Origin: Caldithrix abyssi
GTDB taxonomy: Bacteria > Calditrichota > Calditrichia > Calditrichales > Calditrichaceae
Reading direction: 5' to 3'
Length of the DNA stretch: 42,128 bases
NCBI GenBank assembly: GCA_011369465.1
Contig: DRQG01000030.1
Location: 1-42,128 of the forward strand
Part shown: piece after piece, positions 41,844 through 42,128 of the stretch
Layout of the letters: every line of letters begins with the position of its first letter
How positions within the stretch are numbered: position 1 is the stretch's first letter
Made by a program: the position numbers and the translations under genes
Notes under the pieces: model-generated
Told to the model about the DNA's origin: nothing
The model's input: the letters and a program-made list of their open reading frames with translations, nothing else
Databases searched by the model: none

Positions 41844-42128
41844 TTCCTATTGTGCCGCAAGATTTATCTTGCGTATGAGTGCAAAGTACATAGTATTTAG
41901 TACTTAGTACAGAGTAGTGAGTAGCAAGTGACAGGTGACGCGTGACGAGAAATCAATTACGAATCATTCAATTACGAATTACGAATTAACAGGCATATAG
42001 GGGCAAAGGCACAAAGTAACAAGTGACGAGTAATTGGAAAATAGAAATTGGAAATTGGGAACGGGTATAGAATTACGAATCATTCAATTACGAATTACGA
42101 ATTAAAAGTTTTTAACCGGGAACTAATA
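41844..42128. repeat. Repeat-rich intergenic end of the window
   Basis: Immediately after the dehydrogenase gene a hairpin CGCAAGA-TTTA-TCTTGCG lies at 41856-41873, without a T run. It is followed by AGTAC-type short repeats. A 35-bp sequence starting AATTACGAATCATTC occurs exactly twice (41955-41989 and 42071-42105). Between them lies copy 2 of the 58-bp dispersed repeat (42001-42058). No gene was seen. Confidence 0.85.
42001..42058. repeat. Dispersed 58-bp repeat, copy 2 (copy 1 at 16461-16518)
   Basis: Begins GGGCAAAGGCACAAAGTAAC; differs from copy 1 at four positions, all transitions. Confidence 0.9.

Noticed and set aside
1-42128. tRNA, rRNA or riboswitch
   Set aside because: No cloverleaf, rRNA core sequence or known riboswitch motif was noticed in any intergenic gap by eye; a covariance-model scan was not possible.

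Overview
The window looks like a chromosomal segment of an anaerobic or facultative bacterium of the FCB superphylum, in the Calditrichota/KSB1/Ignavibacteria range. That placement is inference. It rests on the C-terminal type IX secretion sorting domain with the NYPNPFNP motif (gene at 10744), the S23-type four-helix-bundle gene set among CCAATA/TATTGG repeats, Omp85 and Wzi outer-membrane proteins, and intergenic regions full of short repeated words. No rRNA, tRNA, CRISPR array or phage module was seen.

Left part (1-10526). After the 3' part of an Omp85 gene and a divergent DUF423/GntR pair comes a hydroxyproline-catabolism cluster, all on the plus strand. It encodes a trans-3-hydroxy-L-proline dehydratase (Cys104/Thr268), a pyrroline-2-carboxylate reductase of the ornithine-cyclodeaminase fold, an M24 Xaa-Pro-type peptidase, a glycyl-radical activase and the glycyl-radical enzyme trans-4-hydroxy-L-proline dehydratase (HypD). 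Every HypD active-site residue I can recall aligns. Together these would release Hyp/Pro from collagen-like peptides and return both Hyp isomers to proline metabolism. The activase and HypD genes are separated by 1.3 kb of about 100-bp stem-loop repeats, and one copy carries the four-helix-bundle gene inside its loop. Gene-less copies also lie between the GntR gene and the dehydratase gene.

Middle left (10744-16273). A secreted DUF4185 protein with a T9SS tag is followed by a sulfur module: MerR regulator, sulfide:quinone-oxidoreductase-like flavoprotein, DUF1641 protein, single-Cys DsrC/TusE-like carrier, DsrE2-like protein, a clear intrinsic terminator, and a second MerR. The two MerR proteins share an unusual eight-cysteine C-terminal domain.

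Centre (16712-34546), all on the minus strand. This is a Wzx/Wzy-type exopolysaccharide locus reading leftward: SLBB export protein, Wzz, Wzx flippase, sulfotransferase, GT4, membrane GT/polymerase, nucleotidyltransferase, alkaline-phosphatase-superfamily enzyme, GT4, sulfotransferase, GT4, GDP-mannose 3,5-epimerase, initiating sugar-phosphate transferase, then Wzi after a strong terminator. Two sulfotransferases suggest a sulfated polymer. The core (about 21.7-31 kb) is visibly AT-richer than its surroundings.

Right part (35237-42128). A three-part surface protein (gluzincin peptidase, beta-propeller, outer-membrane barrel) is divergent from an XdhC maturation factor and a xanthine-dehydrogenase-family molybdopterin subunit. 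The window ends in dispersed repeats that also occur at 16.5 kb.
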